Below are positions 1 through 11,179 of a stretch of 64,000 nt of DNA, piece after piece. The notes under the pieces were generated by a model. The model did no database searches. It worked only from the letters and a program-made list of their open reading frames with translations, and was not told the origin of the DNA. The translations under genes were made by a program, and so were the position numbers. Numbering within the stretch: position 1 is the stretch's first letter; every line of letters begins with the position of its first letter. Origin of the DNA: Rapana venosa (Eukaryota; Mollusca; Gastropoda; Neogastropoda; Muricidae); contig CM054135.1 of NCBI GenBank assembly GCA_028751875.1, forward strand, positions 66,719,747 to 66,783,746, given 5' to 3'.

Positions 1-1814
1 AGGCAAAAGAGAAATGGATCGGTGAGCAGTGCCAAGACATTGAAGAGAACATCAAGAAAAACAATAGCAAGAAAGCATATCAGCTGGTGAAAGACCTGAC
101 TAGCACGAAACAGAGAAAAGGTTTAACAATCCAAGACAAAAATGGGAAGTGTCTCACTGACGACCAGGATATTCTGAATAGATGGACAGAATACTGCTCC
201 GACCTGTATAACTATAGAACCGCAGGAGATCCAGATGTCCTTAATGTACCCGAAAGCAAAGACACAGACAGTCACCCTATCCTCCGAGAAGAAGTGGAAA
301 CAGCAGTCCGATCGCTGAAAAAGGGGAAGTCAGCAGGGGCTGACAACATTCCAGCTGAGTTGGTCCAAGCTGGAGGGGAAGCCATGATCAGCGCCCTACT
401 AAGAATCTGCAACAAGATCTGGCAGACAGGAAAATGGCCAACACCATGGACACAGTCATTCATCATCACCCTCCCCAAGAAAGGAAATCTACAACAATGC
501 CATAATTACCGCACAATCAGCCTCATATGTCACCCAAGCAAGGTCATGCTGCAGATAATATTGAATAGACTGAAGCCACAAGCAGAGACCATCATTGCTG
601 AGGAACAAGCAGGTTTCAGAGCAGGGCGCAGCACAACAGAACAGATATTCAACCTCAGAATATATGTGAGCGGTACCTTCAACATCAACAAGACCTTTAC
701 CACGTATTTATCGATTTTAAGAAGGCATTTGACAGGGTTTGGCATGCAGCTTTGTGGGCAACCATGAATTTGTACAGCATCAATGCAAACCTGATCAGAG
801 TCATCAAACAGCTGTACAGCGAGGCCACCAGTGCAGTGTACTACAACAACAACATTGGAGAATGGTTTCAAACAACAGTTGGAGTAAGGCAGGGCTGTCT
901 ACTCTCACCCACTCTTTTCAACATATTCCTTGAGAGAATCATGGCTGATGCACTGGAACATCATGAAGGATCAGTCAGCATTGGTGGCAGAACGATCACA
1001 AACCTCCGCTTCGCAGATGACATTGATGGAATAGCAGGATCAGAAAAAGAGCTTGCCAGCCTAACAGAACACTTGAATAAGGCCTCCAAAACATACGGCA
1101 TGAAAATCAGTGCAGAGAAGACCAAACTGATGACTAATAACACCAACGGCATTAGCACTGATATCAGGGTTAATGACCAGAAGCTGGAAACAGTTCAAAG
1201 CTTTAAGTACCTGGGAGCCATTGTATCAGACCAGGGATCCAAGCCAGAAGTAGTATGCAGGACTGCACAGACAATAACAGCTTTGTCAAAACTAAACACT
1301 ATCTGGAGAGATAAGAATATCTCACTTATCTCCAAGATCAGACTAATGCGCTCCCTTGTCATATCCATATTTCTGTATGCCTGTGAATCATGGACCCTGA
1401 CTGCAGAGTTGGAGAGAAGAGTACAGGCAGTGGAGATGAGATGCTTTCGGAGACTCCTTGGCATCTCCTACAAAGACCACATAAGCAACGAAAGCGTGCA
1501 TAACAGAATCCAGCAAACCATTGGACCCTATGAAAACCTTCTAACGATCGTGAAAAAGCGTAAACTTAAATGGTATGGGCATGTCACAAGATCCCAAGGA
1601 ATTACAAAGACAGTTTTGCAAGGCACTGTCCAAGGAGGAAGAAGAAGAGGCAGACCAAGGAAGAGCTGGGAGGATAACATCAGCGAATGGACAGGCCTAG
1701 AACTCAACAAAACCCTGAGAAAGGCAGAACAGAGAGAGGAATGGAGGGAACTGGTTGTTGAGTCTTTGAGGGTGCCCCCACGGTCGTCAGACTACGGGAC
1801 AGATAGATAGATAG
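1..1814 (+). mobile_element. RTE-type non-LTR retrotransposon, copy 1 (5' part outside window)
   Basis: The sequence is almost identical to the reverse-transcriptase half of the RTE copy at 22732-24517. It enters the window mid-element at aggcaaaagagaaatggatc, the linker between the endonuclease and reverse transcriptase domains, and ends in a short tandem tail of AGAT/GATA units, as RTE elements often do. Downstream sequence from 1815 belongs to a minus-strand L2-like LINE, so the RTE landed in that LINE. The target duplication cannot be tested because the 5' flank lies outside the window. Confidence 0.9.
87..1810 (+). pseudogene. RTE reverse transcriptase, one frameshift
   Basis: The reverse transcriptase copies element RNA at the nicked target. 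Two overlapping frames (87-767 and 752-1810) together match the unbroken 574-codon ORF of the second copy. The break is a one-base loss near 660, where ctcagaatatatg replaces ctcagaatactatg. Visible motifs are KKGKSAGADNIPAEL (finger region), QAGFRAGRSTTEQ, GVRQGCLLSPTLFN, and the catalytic FADDIDG at about 1013. The C-terminal part ends in a basic GRRRGRPRKSWED block typical of RTE/BovB-like proteins. The protein would be inactive in this copy, but the rest is well preserved, implying a recent insertion. Confidence 0.88.
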
Positions 1815-2985
1815 AAGGACAGACATATTGCCAAATTCTATTGAAGCTGTTGTGATGGAAGAAAGTTTGTGTTTGGTCTCTGCAAGCATGGCTTCGGTTT
1901 TATCTGCATTTAGCTGTAACTTGTTTTGTATCATCCAATTTTGGATATCTTGAAGGCAGTAGGACATATTTGTCAAAAGAGAAGGCAGATTTTTAGGTGT
2001 ATCACTGCTAAGAATCTGAGTCATCTGCATAAAAATGATGGCTGACTTGATGACAGTTTATTATATGTGAGAGTGAACAGAACATGGCCCAGAACTAATC
2101 CCTGTGGGACTTAACATTCCAGTTTGGCAGGTGTTGATTGAATCTTATTTACTGTAACTGTGTGGAATCGGTCTGTAAGGTATGAGCTGAACCAGGTGAG
2201 GGCTGTGTCTTTAATACCAAACGTATTTTGGAGACGGTAGAGAAGAATTGAGTGGTCTATAGTGTCTAAGGCTGCAGATAAGTTGAGGAGAGTGAGAAGG
2301 GAGAGATTTTCTGAGTCAGAAGCGTGTTTCAGGTGTGCACTAGGGTAGTGTCGGTGCTGTGGTTGGCACAATAGGCACACTGAAAAGGGGGAAGGAGATT
2401 GTTGGAGTGAAGATGGTTGTTGACTTGTTTCAGAACAACTTTTTCAAGGACTTTAGAGATAACAGGTAGGTTAGAAACAGGTCTATAATTTTTTAGAATG
2501 TTAGGGTAGAGGTTGTGCTTTTTGAGTAGAGGTGTAGCTATTGCAGTTTTGAGAGTTGATGGAAAAATTCCTGAGAGAAGAGATGAGTTTACTATTTTCG
2601 TGATAGTGGGTATGAGCTGTGGAATGCACTGAGTGAGAAGAGAAACAGGTACAGGATCAAGATTGCATGATTTTTGTCATTTCTTTCAGAATTGTCTTGA
2701 TTTCTTTCTCGCTTGTTGGATGAAAGAAATGAAGAGGAATGCCAGTGAATTGGGGATCAGGAGGCGCAGGTTGGAAAGAAGTCTGATCCAGTCTGGAGTG
2801 AATGTTGCGGACTTTATCAGAGAAGAATGAAGAAAATATTGCAGTTCAGAGTGGCTGTGAGCAGTGGGCAGAGGGCTTGCCTTTGCATATCCCAGAAGAG
2901 ATGGGATGAGGGAAAAGAGAGATTTCATGGACGTAGCGTCAAGAACTTGAGCAGAGTAATACTTTGTATGTAATGGAGGGTCCTC
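1815..2985 (-). mobile_element. L2/CR1-like LINE fragment, interrupted by the RTE copy
   Basis: Read on the minus strand, this stretch is the middle of a Jockey-superfamily LINE reverse transcriptase in several broken frames. Recognisable parts are AALDTIDHSILLYRLQ, WFSSYLTDRFHTV, FYADDSDS (catalytic, near 2000) and NWMIQNKLQLNADKTEAML. The same family occurs more completely at 52268-54765, where each segment has a close counterpart. Its 3' portion should lie left of the RTE insertion, outside the window. It is a decayed copy with multiple frameshifts. Confidence 0.82.
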
Positions 2986-4085
2986 TTATTGAAATTCTGG
3001 ATAATGCTTGAATAATCCAAGTGGCTTCCACCAGGTGGTTCAGCTCTTGTTTTTTATTCTCTCTTCAGAACCTGTGTTCAATTCTTCAAATATATTGTAG
3101 TATCTCTCTCTGCCAGCTTGTCTCAACTGGGATTAAAGATTCATCACTCCGGTGTCCACATTTTTCTTGTCCATTCCTGCTTCTCTAATGACCTCAAAGC
3201 CCGCATCTCGAGTGAAGAACATATACCTCTTTCTGCATCTTTCTATTCTTCACCTTCTTTGTCTTGATATGATGTGAGCTCTCTATCCAAGAGGCCTCTT
3301 GAAGCCTCTGCACCATTGTCTCGCAAATCAGACGTTCAGGAACTAAATCTATACTCCTAGCAGTGGTAGAAATGTGTTGCTAGCTGCATCAAATCTGGAA
3401 TGGACCCAGTATTCCAAGTCTTACATTTGTGTTTAGCTAAGCAACTATCTTATCCAGTCTGATAATTCTGGTCTGACAATGACCATTTTTTTGTGTTAGG
3501 CTATCTCAAATCATGCAATAACTCTTTGCTTTGGAAGCAGCCACCAGTGTAGATCCTGTTCCAACTTGGTTTTCCAAAAAGATCTCAGCTCATGACGCCT
3601 TCCTTGCTTCCGATTCTCTCAACAACAACAAAAATTGGAAACCCCTCCATGCTGTCTCTTTCGATTTGTTTTGCAAAACATCACCCGTCTTCTCACTTTA
3701 GTGAAATACATGATCTTTGTGGAAATGTTTAAAATATTGTCTTCCATAAAGATGGCTGTTTCTCGTTTATTCATTTTCAAATATCTAGTCAATAACCTGG
3801 CTCTTCTATATTTCTATCCATTTGTCAGAATCTGCCCTCTCTAAGGAATTGTTTCTAGAAGCAAAGATGGCAGATGTTTTGGTTCAGTCTTCCTTCTTTT
3901 CTACTTAACCATGCGAAAAGGCAAAGCTCAAGGAAAACATTAACTGCTCATACCCCCATTTAAAGACATCTCAACTTCAAACTATTTCTTAGTGGACTTC
4001 CTCTCCATTAAATTCAAGATCCAGGAAGGAACTCTTGCCTGGTGATTCCTGGGCTCATGAAATCTAAGCCTTGACATCTACAGCT

Positions 4086-4086
<1 letters not shown>
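2986..4086. other. No gene recognised
   Basis: About 1.1 kb of mixed-composition DNA with no long open frame, no RNA gene and no obvious repeat structure. Short frames such as 3635-3844 (+) lack coding features or known motifs. It may hold an old unrecognised repeat. Confidence 0.5.
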
Positions 4087-4183
<97 letters not shown>

Positions 4184-4257
4184 TGCATTCTGTTGGGTGC
4201 TTTCAAATGTGGCTAAGTCCTTTTGAATTAGTCATTCACATTTGCATTTGCATTCGC

Positions 4258-4319
<62 letters not shown>
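4087..4319. repeat. Two (CT)n microsatellite tracts
   Basis: Long CT dinucleotide runs occupy about 4087-4184 and 4261-4319, separated by about 75 bp of unique sequence. Confidence 0.97.
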
Positions 4320-4320
<1 letters not shown>

Positions 4321-4350
4321 ACCACGTGACGGGACAAGAACTGTCCAGGG

Positions 4351-4578
4351 GTGCTGTTAGTAAGCTGCAACAAATTTTTGCATTTAAGCCTCAAGAGAGT
4401 CTGTGATGAAGGGAATGGGTGTAAGGGGGAAATAAACGTGCAAAAGAATGAGACTGAAGAAGAGTGTGCAGAGAATAAGACTGAGGAAGAATGTGCAGTG
4501 ATTGAGAGTGAGGAAAGGTGTGAAGAGAATGAGACTGAGGAAGAAAGTAGGGAGTGTGCTGAACATGTGAAAAAATAG
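4351..4578 (+). CDS. Small Glu/Cys-rich ORF with internal repeats, uncertain
   Basis: A 75-codon frame whose second half is a tandem repeat of an approximately 27-bp unit coding for variants of NETEEECAE. It contains no recognised domain. The repeat may simply be a minisatellite that happens to be open. No promoter or splice context supports it as a gene, and the following 200 bp are non-coding. Confidence 0.2.
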   Translation: MLLVSCNKFLHLSLKRVCDEGNGCKGEINVQKNETEEECAENKTEEECAVIESEERCEENETEEESRECAEHVKK

Positions 4579-4841
4579 CAGTGAAATGCAAGACAGTGAT
4601 GATAGTGTTACCATCAGTGATATCTGGAAATATTTACAAGAATTTGCAAAAAATGTAGACATACTAGGTGCATGCTGCAAGAACTAAAACAATGCATTGC
4701 TGATGGAGCCACTGCTGTACCAAAAGGAAAGCTTTCTGCAGATGTGCCTTGATGATTGTGTGAAAGACTTCTATACAAACTTAACATAAAGACAATGTAA
4801 TTGGAATAACCAACAGTATTTATAGACAGTATCGATATTCT

Positions 4842-4925
<84 letters not shown>
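4842..4925. repeat. (TA)n microsatellite
   Basis: Nearly uninterrupted TA dinucleotides lie directly before the SINE that starts at 4927. Confidence 0.97.
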
Positions 4926-4926
<1 letters not shown>

Positions 4927-4928
<2 letters not shown>

Positions 4929-5235
4929 GGGATGGGATAGCTCAGTGGTCGGAGCACTCGCTTTCCCCCAGCCAAGTTAAGCAGCGTCGAGTCGAGCGTG
5001 GTTACCAGTTGGATGGGTGACCGTTTGCGCGCCTTGGCTTCAATACAGTTCCCCCAGTTCACCCAGCTGTAAATGGGTACCTGCCCTTTTTAGGGTCAGG
5101 GAAGATTAAAGCAGCGAGGGAGAGGAGATGGGTGCCGCCCTCAATATGCTGGCCCTAGAAAAGTGAGGTCTCTGACGCCTCGCTCCCCTACGACCTTATA
5201 GGTTATGGGACTCCTTTACCTTTACCTTTATATAT
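4927..5235 (+). mobile_element. SINE with tRNA-like A box plus 5S rRNA-like head, copy 1
   Basis: The head starts GGGATAGCTCAGTGGTCGGA, which contains a tRNA-type A box (TAGCTCAGTGG, 4938-4948). It then runs into sequence resembling the 5S rRNA internal promoter: GCCAAGTTAAGCAGCGTCGA (box A-like, about 4971) and GTTACCAGTTGGATGGGTGA followed by CCG (box C-like, 5001-5023). The body ends in repeated ACCTTT units at about 5218-5232, a typical simple SINE tail. A second copy lies at 46939-47232 and a partial reverse copy at 11542-11656. The three copies share the body but differ in flanks, which shows a dispersed family. Confidence 0.85.
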
Positions 5236-5289
5236 ATATAAACCATGGTTTCATGTGGACCATTTAGGGTTTGATTAATCATGTTGTTA

Positions 5290-5396
5290 ATTATACATGT
5301 GTTTTGTGCCCAGTGCTCGCCCCACTGTCCCCATGTGAATGGGCATATTTGCTTAACACATTAAAACTTTGTCATTGTCATTGTCTCTCAATGTTT
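5290..5396 (+). repeat. Dispersed repeat, probable LINE 3' tail
   Basis: The text from TGTGCCCAG through ATGTGAATGGGCAT to TTTGTCATTGTCATTGTC recurs at 15368-15460. The AATAAA-like signal and (GTCATT)n end suggest the 3' end of a non-LTR element. The upstream coding region is not recognisable. Confidence 0.55.
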
Positions 5397-6225
5397 CATG
5401 CAATCAATAGGTGGAAGAAAAAAATTAATACTTAGTAATTCTGTGCTGTACATCTGTTAAAACATGTTTAATTTTGTATATCTATCACGTATTCTTATGA
5501 ATTTGTGGCATAACATGATGGTTCTGTAAAACCTCCCCCTTCTATATCAAGGCATATGATCCTTACAGAAGTGAAAATATGGTTGGATAACTATCCTGAG
5601 GATTTGAAATGCAGTGCGTATGAGAGGTATAATATGAGTTTAAACTAACAAGAGATTGTATGATATAAATAGGTGTTGTTATATATGATATTTTCCTTTT
5701 TATCCATATTTTATTGTGGCCCAAGGACGATGTGCAATTAAACCATTTCAAAGTTCAGAATTCTCTCTCTCCTTCTCGACCTTCCGACTGACTAGAGTAG
5801 CTGATTTTATGTAAATTTCCGTTGTAGCAACCAGCACTGCCTTTTAAACTTCCATTCTTCCCCAGGCAAATATATTCAAAGTCCATTCTTCTAACATTTT
5901 ACTTCATCGCTGTTGTCTGATATGGGAAAAGTGCAAAACCAGTGGTTTTTTCTTCAAAGTTATTAACATACAGTTTACGTTTGGTTTCTTTACATACCAT
6001 ATTAGACATGGATTTCTGTCAGGCTTTCCTTGGATATGACTTCTTTCCCAAGGGGGACACTTAAATTTTGGACAAAAAGTAGTGAGCAGTCACACATTCG
6101 ACGAAAGTGGGTATTCAGACATACGCAAAATAAACTTATGCCAAGGGCATGAAAAAGAGTACTTCTGGAAGTGTATTATGTTTGACCAAAACAGCAGAAA
6201 TAGGCCATGACTTCTTGATCTGTTA

Positions 6226-6569
6226 CAAGTGTCTCCACAAAACAGCACCCTCCTACCTCTGTGAATGTCTTCACCTGTACACTCCTTCTCGTTCCCTCCA
6301 CTCTGCTGCAGATACCATGTGCTTACGAATACCAAAATTCAACCAATCCACCATTGGCTGTCGCTCTTTCTCTGTTTCTGGCCCATTGCTCTGGAATGAC
6401 CTCCCTCGCTCTCTTCGCCAAAAGACTACTTACAACACTTTTAAATCCATCCTCAAGACATATTTACTCCAATCCTAAGATTTGTCCCTCTTGTTTCATC
6501 TCATATCTGCCCTTGTCTTCAACAGCCGAAATCCCTATCACCCTGTCAAAGTGTAAAACCTTTGTGTAT

Positions 6570-6644
<75 letters not shown>

Positions 6645-6806
6645 CATGCGTGTACATTTGAACTTGTTAACATTGTTAGTTGTTATAGGCTGTATGTGTA
6701 AGAATATGTTGAATGCAAGCGCTTTGATTTGTTTTTACAAGATACAGCGCTATATAAATTCTATGTATTATTATTACTATTATTACTACTACTAATATTA
6801 TTATCC
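6226..6806 (+). mobile_element. 5'-truncated L2-like LINE with C-terminal reverse-transcriptase remnant
   Basis: The frame at 6149-6478 contains the L2/CR1 C-terminal signature: CYKCLHKTAPSYLCE, RSFSVSGPLLWNDLPRSLR and FKSILKTYL. A 3' UTR follows with a (GT)n tract (about 6571-6640), then ACAGCGCTATATAAATTC and a TTA/TAC-rich tail to about 6806. Copies at 47577-48107 and 52268-54765 share this layout. The element is flanked by about 50-bp imperfect direct repeats (6174-6225 and 6807-6857), probably an old, long target duplication. Confidence 0.82.
6571..6640. repeat. (GT)n microsatellite inside the L2 3' UTR
   Basis: A pure GT dinucleotide run. The counterpart in the 47.6-kb copy is shorter, so the tract expanded within the element. 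Confidence 0.96.
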
Positions 6807-6859
6807 TATTATGTTTGCCTAAAAATGTAGAAAAAGGCCATGACTTCTAGATCTATTAT

Positions 6860-7323
6860 CTAATATGATCACTTGTAAACAACCTTCTTTTATATTCTCT
6901 TGCTGCTGCTGCTGCTGCTTTAGTTCTGTTGCCCTGCAAAGGTGACGTTCTATCTTTTTGTTTTGGGTCCGACTTCCCATTTTGTTGCTAGGATCATTTT
7001 GCGCTATGGCCTCGCCTTCGTGTCACAGCGCTTTGAATTGCAAAGAAGCCGCTAAGTAACCGAAGCATGTTTTTATAGATGCACTAGCAGAAGTAGTAGT
7101 AATGGTAGCAGCAACAGTAACAGAAGCAGTGGTGAAAGTAGCAGAATAGCAAAAGTCGCGGAAGTTGTACTTGATGCTATTGTTCTTGTTGGTGATGAGG
7201 TCTCGTTGCTGCTGCTAGCAGTTGCTGCTGCTGCTGCTCTTGATATAGTCTACGTCTGCTAAAACGAAATGCAGATAAAAGCATGCCTTTTACTGTTAAA
7301 CTTTGAAAACAACCATTTGTTAC
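6860..7323. other. No gene; trinucleotide-rich sequence
   Basis: Short (GCT)n and (AGT)-rich patches occur near 6900, 7080-7150 and 7205-7235. This is the 5' part of the intron downstream of the receptor exon at 7324-7468, as read on the minus strand. Confidence 0.5.
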
Positions 7324-7468
7324 CTGCACAGGAGGTCCGAATAAAGTTCACAGACTGCATGACTGAACCAGTCAAAGTGCCGCAATCGTCCAGAATCACA
7401 AATCCCAGGGTCATCTTGTTGGGCAGTGGAAATCTTTTGTTGAAATCCGCCACTGCATAGGATATCAG
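7324..7468 (-). CDS. Class C GPCR, ligand-binding-domain exon 2
   Basis: Reading the minus strand, a pyrimidine-rich tract and AG acceptor (7470-7469) precede an open exon, and a GT donor follows at 7323-7322. The exon codes for LISYAVADFNKRF, then MTLGFVILDDCGTLTGSV and QSVNFIRTSCA. This resembles the start of the Venus-flytrap ligand-binding domain of metabotropic-glutamate-like receptors, where a helix with Ala/Asp/Asn is followed by a strand and a conserved D-C. It enters in phase 0, matching the phase-0 donor of the exon at 10846-11076, and leaves in phase 1. The remaining exons must lie left of the window. Ligand specificity cannot be inferred. Confidence 0.72.
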
Positions 7469-7558
7469 CTGTATACCAAAAAAAGATTGTGTGGTGTTTC
7501 TGATTGTTACTTTAAATAAACACTGTTTATATCCTTTTTCTTTCATTTTTTTCTTCTT

Positions 7559-7652
7559 TTATTTCGAGGATAATGTAATAAAAACTCATGTGGGTTTTTT
7601 ATCCAGTCCCCGTGTGTATGCACTTGTGTAACTTTTGTCATCCGTTCCCGGG
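7559..7652 (-). mobile_element. tRNA-derived SINE, 3' fragment
   Basis: The sequence ttcgaggataatg..., the CCCCGTGTGTATGCACTTGTG core and TCATCCGTTCCC match the 3' part of the tRNA-derived SINE seen whole at 45975-46313 and 55497-55850. It is truncated and directly abuts a plus-strand copy starting at about 7655, so the two lie head to head. Confidence 0.7.
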
Positions 7653-7654
7653 GA

Positions 7655-7905
7655 AGGGGTAAGCCTAGTGGTTTGAACGTTGCGCTCACAATTTGATGGC
7701 CTGGGATTGAGCCACCACCAAAACCCGTTCAAGGGGATTTTTCCACTGGAGTAACCATCAGTACTGACTCCACTCTTCTGAATGTCCTTCAAATGAGACT
7801 AACCGAGGCCCTGTGTGCGAAAGCTCGCATAACATCTTGCGCACATGTTAAAACCCATTCTGCCTTTTGGAAGAGTATGCTTTTCGTGCTGTTAAGAATG
7901 GATGA
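7655..7905 (+). mobile_element. tRNA-derived SINE, head-containing copy
   Basis: The head GGGGTAAGCCTAGTGGTTTG carries an A box (TAAGCCTAGTGG) and GGGATTGAGCC at the B-box position. The family body follows: CTGGAGTAACCATCAGTACT, GACTCCACTCTTC, GAGGCCCTGTGTGCGAAAGC. Copies elsewhere share these blocks. The 3' tail is lost at about 7905. Confidence 0.75.
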
Positions 7906-7920
7906 CAAATTTACTTTTAC

Positions 7921-8267
<347 letters not shown>

Positions 8268-8519
8268 ATACACACATTGCCTCTCTCTTCGGCCTTCTTA
8301 CTAGAGCTATTGTTAAATGTGGGGACTGTTGAAACCAGTAAAATACAGTTGTCCTGGTCTTTGAAACCTTGTAAATATTGTAGTTACAACCCCTCACGTC
8401 GTCACTACTGCATTTTGGGAGTGTTTTCAAAAGACAACTCTTTGAGGTACATCTTAAAACTACAGTTTCTAACGAAATCTTGTCTCTGTCACAGTCGCTA
8501 TTGCTAGCTAGTAGCTTTC

Positions 8520-8690
8520 AATATTTTAAGCAATTGGTTTGTAGAAGTAGTGACAGTGGTAGTGATAGTGGTAACAGTAGAAGTAGTAGAAATAGTAGTT
8601 GTAATTGAAGTAGTGGTAATAGAAGGAGGAGGAGCAATAGTAGTAGTTGTCGCTGTTGCTATTGTTGATATTGTTGTTATTTATTGTTGA
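8520..8690. repeat. Trinucleotide-rich AGT/GTA patch
   Basis: Imperfect AGT, GGT and TTG triplets form a low-complexity stretch with no gene. Confidence 0.7.
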
Positions 8691-9147
8691 TTCATATAAA
8701 CTTAATTATAAGATGTGAATATCTAAACTGCTCTCTGTGGTTGACAAGACGATAATAAATACGAATTCTCCTGAGTCACGACTGCGCAAGGCTGTACTTT
8801 ATACTGTCCATCAAACTTTTTTTCAAATCCTCTCTTTATAAACAGAACGTTGTATGCAGAATTGGTATTTTATGTACACAAAAAGCAATTATATTTTTAA
8901 ACAATGCCATTTAATCTGAAGTCTCTTCTTTTACCCATTCTTAATCCACATATATTCATACCAGTTTTGCGAATTGGCCAGAAAGTCCAAATCAAATCAA
9001 ATTCAGTATTAAATAACCACAGGGAAACTACAGGGTAGAATTAACATGGAACATTTTTCACACCGGAAATGTTTTTCTTATGAACAGGGAATAAAGACAA
9101 ATTATCGATACTTGTAAAATAGCATAAGATGTTTAGAGAATTTGAGT

Positions 9148-9148
<1 letters not shown>
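8691..9148. other. No gene recognised
   Basis: AT-rich unique sequence inside the intron between the two receptor exons. No open frame or repeat of note. Confidence 0.5.
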
Positions 9149-9211
<63 letters not shown>

Positions 9212-9365
9212 CGCACACACACACACACACAGTATCACTGTCAACAAGAGCCACAGTTTGATATGTGCACTGTCAAATATTGCGTACTTGCTACTAGCAA
9301 CTGTGTCACACACACACGCGCGCGCGCACGCACACACACACACACATACACATGCACGCGCGCGC
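9149..9365. repeat. (CA)n and (CG/CA)n microsatellites
   Basis: CA dinucleotides at about 9149-9230 and mixed CA/CG runs at about 9308-9365 flank a short unique segment. Confidence 0.96.
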
Positions 9366-10567
9366 ACTTTTATCCTTAACTGCAATTAGATCATATTCGA
9401 CATAATAACTAGAATAAGCAGGAGTCATCCCAGAAAATTTTGATGTAGCAGGTGCAGTCTTTGTCATCCCAGAACTTAAAACTGAAAAATCATGCTACCT
9501 TGGAAAAAAGTTGATGTGTTTATACTCCGGAACTTCTAGTAAATCTTTTGGTTCTAAACTAGATCAATGAATTACCTTTTCTGTCTTCCAAAATTTATTC
9601 TGTGTCCATTCAATACCAGCATTGCACTCAATTAAATCGGTTTCATTAAAAACACATTCTAATATTGTTACCCAAATTTATCACTCAATACATTGTCTGA
9701 CTTAAAGGGGGACACATTTGAGTTTTTGTTGTGTTCCAAAGCACAAGAAAGGATCAAAAGAGTTAATTTATTCATTATCAATATTCCACATGTAACTTTT
9801 TTAAAATCCAAAAATCGAATTAATCAGTTAGAGAATTTAATAACATTTCTATTTTTAAAAAAAACCATGTTATAACGACTTATAAATTGAAAAATATAGT
9901 TTCAAAGTTCCCCCATTACAACATGACAAAGCTCAAATTATCTGCTACTTTACAGATAAAAGCTATTGTAACAGAGTGGACATTTTTCATCTCCCATCTC
10001 TGCACAAACCTGTGTACATGGCACAGTCTCACAGTTGGGATGGGGCCTCTATAAATAGGCTGCATGCGTTCTACATTTCACCATGTAAGCGAAGTGTATG
10101 CAACGGTTTTTAACCACCACCCAACCAGAGAGCTGCACAATTTGCAGGTGTGTCCCAAATTAGTAACATTTGTATTGCCAAGAACATAGACCTTTCAGCA
10201 GCATTTATACTATGGAGAGACAATATGGCAGCTAATACAGAATCCAGGAAAATAAACCTGGATGCAGTGGATGCCTTTTCAATTTCAATGCTTTATCAGT
10301 TTGTTGCAGACCTGCTTTTCATTGGATGAGGTCTGTTGGATGTGTGTTGTAAACTATTGTAATTGTATGTCCACTAGGTCACTAAAGTATCTCGTAATTC
10401 CTCTGTACGAGAACTAATTGAGAAATTATTTCATGATTAAACTAGGCTTACGCTTAGAAGGTGGAGCTTAATTAAGATTATTTTTAATCCATTGGAGGGA
10501 AGAGAAATTACGCGCCGTCGACCTCCCCGATGATTTGAGATAATCCTGATGAACACTAAACATTATG
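9366..10567. other. No gene; intronic AT-rich sequence
   Basis: About 1.2 kb without supportable coding sequence. It lies between receptor exons 1 and 2 on the minus strand and is probably intron. Confidence 0.5.
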
Positions 10568-10798
10568 GAATAGCCTGGTCGTTAGAGTGATGCGCATTGC
10601 GCTCGCGATCTGCTAACCCTGGTTCGAATCTTGTACAAGAGGATTTTTCCTCTGGTGTTAACATCAGTGCCGACTCCACTCCTCCTAAAAGTCCTTTGGA
10701 TCAGACTATAAACCGAGGTCCTATGTGCAAACACACGCATAACATCAGCTTTTCGAGAGTAGGCCCACAAAACCCACAACTACAACAACAATAACAAC
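10568..10798 (+). mobile_element. tRNA-derived SINE
   Basis: The head GAATAGCCTGGTCGTTAGAG carries an A box and CTGGTTCGAATCTTG carries a B box. The body blocks TGTTAACATCAGTGCCGACT, AAACCGAGGTCCTATGTGC and CTTTTCGAGAGTAGGCCCAC follow, ending in an (AAC)n-like tail near 10780-10800. It lies in the intron just downstream of receptor exon 1. Confidence 0.82.
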
Positions 10799-10845
10799 AA
10801 AGGAACAACACTTGCACACCCTGCATGTTTACTTCAAACACTTAC

Positions 10846-11076
10846 TTCAGGTTTTCTTTCGATCCTGCCACGCTTAGCCCTATTTGAGCACGATGTGCCA
10901 TCTTCGTTTATGTCTGAAATGGGAAACAGCACACCGATGTTGATATCTCCCAGCCTCATGTACGTTCTGTTGGGTAGTTCTATGCGTCTATTCACATTCT
11001 CAAACCTGGTTTTTACGCAAATCTGGGAATGAAGGCCGTGGAGCTGGAGTCCCATCAGGAGAAGAATTACCTTCAT
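10846..11076 (-). CDS. Class C GPCR, first coding exon with signal peptide
   Basis: The minus strand opens with ATG at 11076 and a hydrophobic leader (MKVILLLMGLQLHGLHS) typical of a secreted or membrane protein. The sequence after the leader includes YMRLGDINIGVLFPIS and a GTSC motif. In metabotropic-glutamate-type receptors, a GDI-x-hGGLFP-like strand begins the mature ligand-binding domain and is followed by a conserved cysteine. The exon ends after codon 77 at a GTAAGT donor (10845-10840), in phase 0. Its partner exon is at 7324-7468. An upstream in-frame start exists at 11115 but gives a non-hydrophobic extension, so 11076 is preferred. Confidence 0.72.
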
Positions 11077-11179
11077 GCTTGGTTCTTCAGGTCTTTTATT
11101 TTGGGGCGCCACCACAGGAGAATCTCCCTGAAATTACCATAATTAATTTAAAACTTCAGATACCATGCCTAGTGTTGCG

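Noticed and set aside
1195..1464. Minus-strand ORFs opposite the RTE reverse transcriptases (1195-1464, 23662-23859 and similar)
   Set aside because: They are antisense shadows of well-supported sense frames.
3000..3640. hAT or other transposase remnant suggested by short hydrophobic/aromatic runs
   Set aside because: No motif longer than a few residues and no consistent frame.
4971..5023. 5S rRNA gene
   Set aside because: Only the internal promoter-like part matches; the rest of 5S is absent, and the same unit with a simple tail recurs elsewhere, so it is a SINE head.
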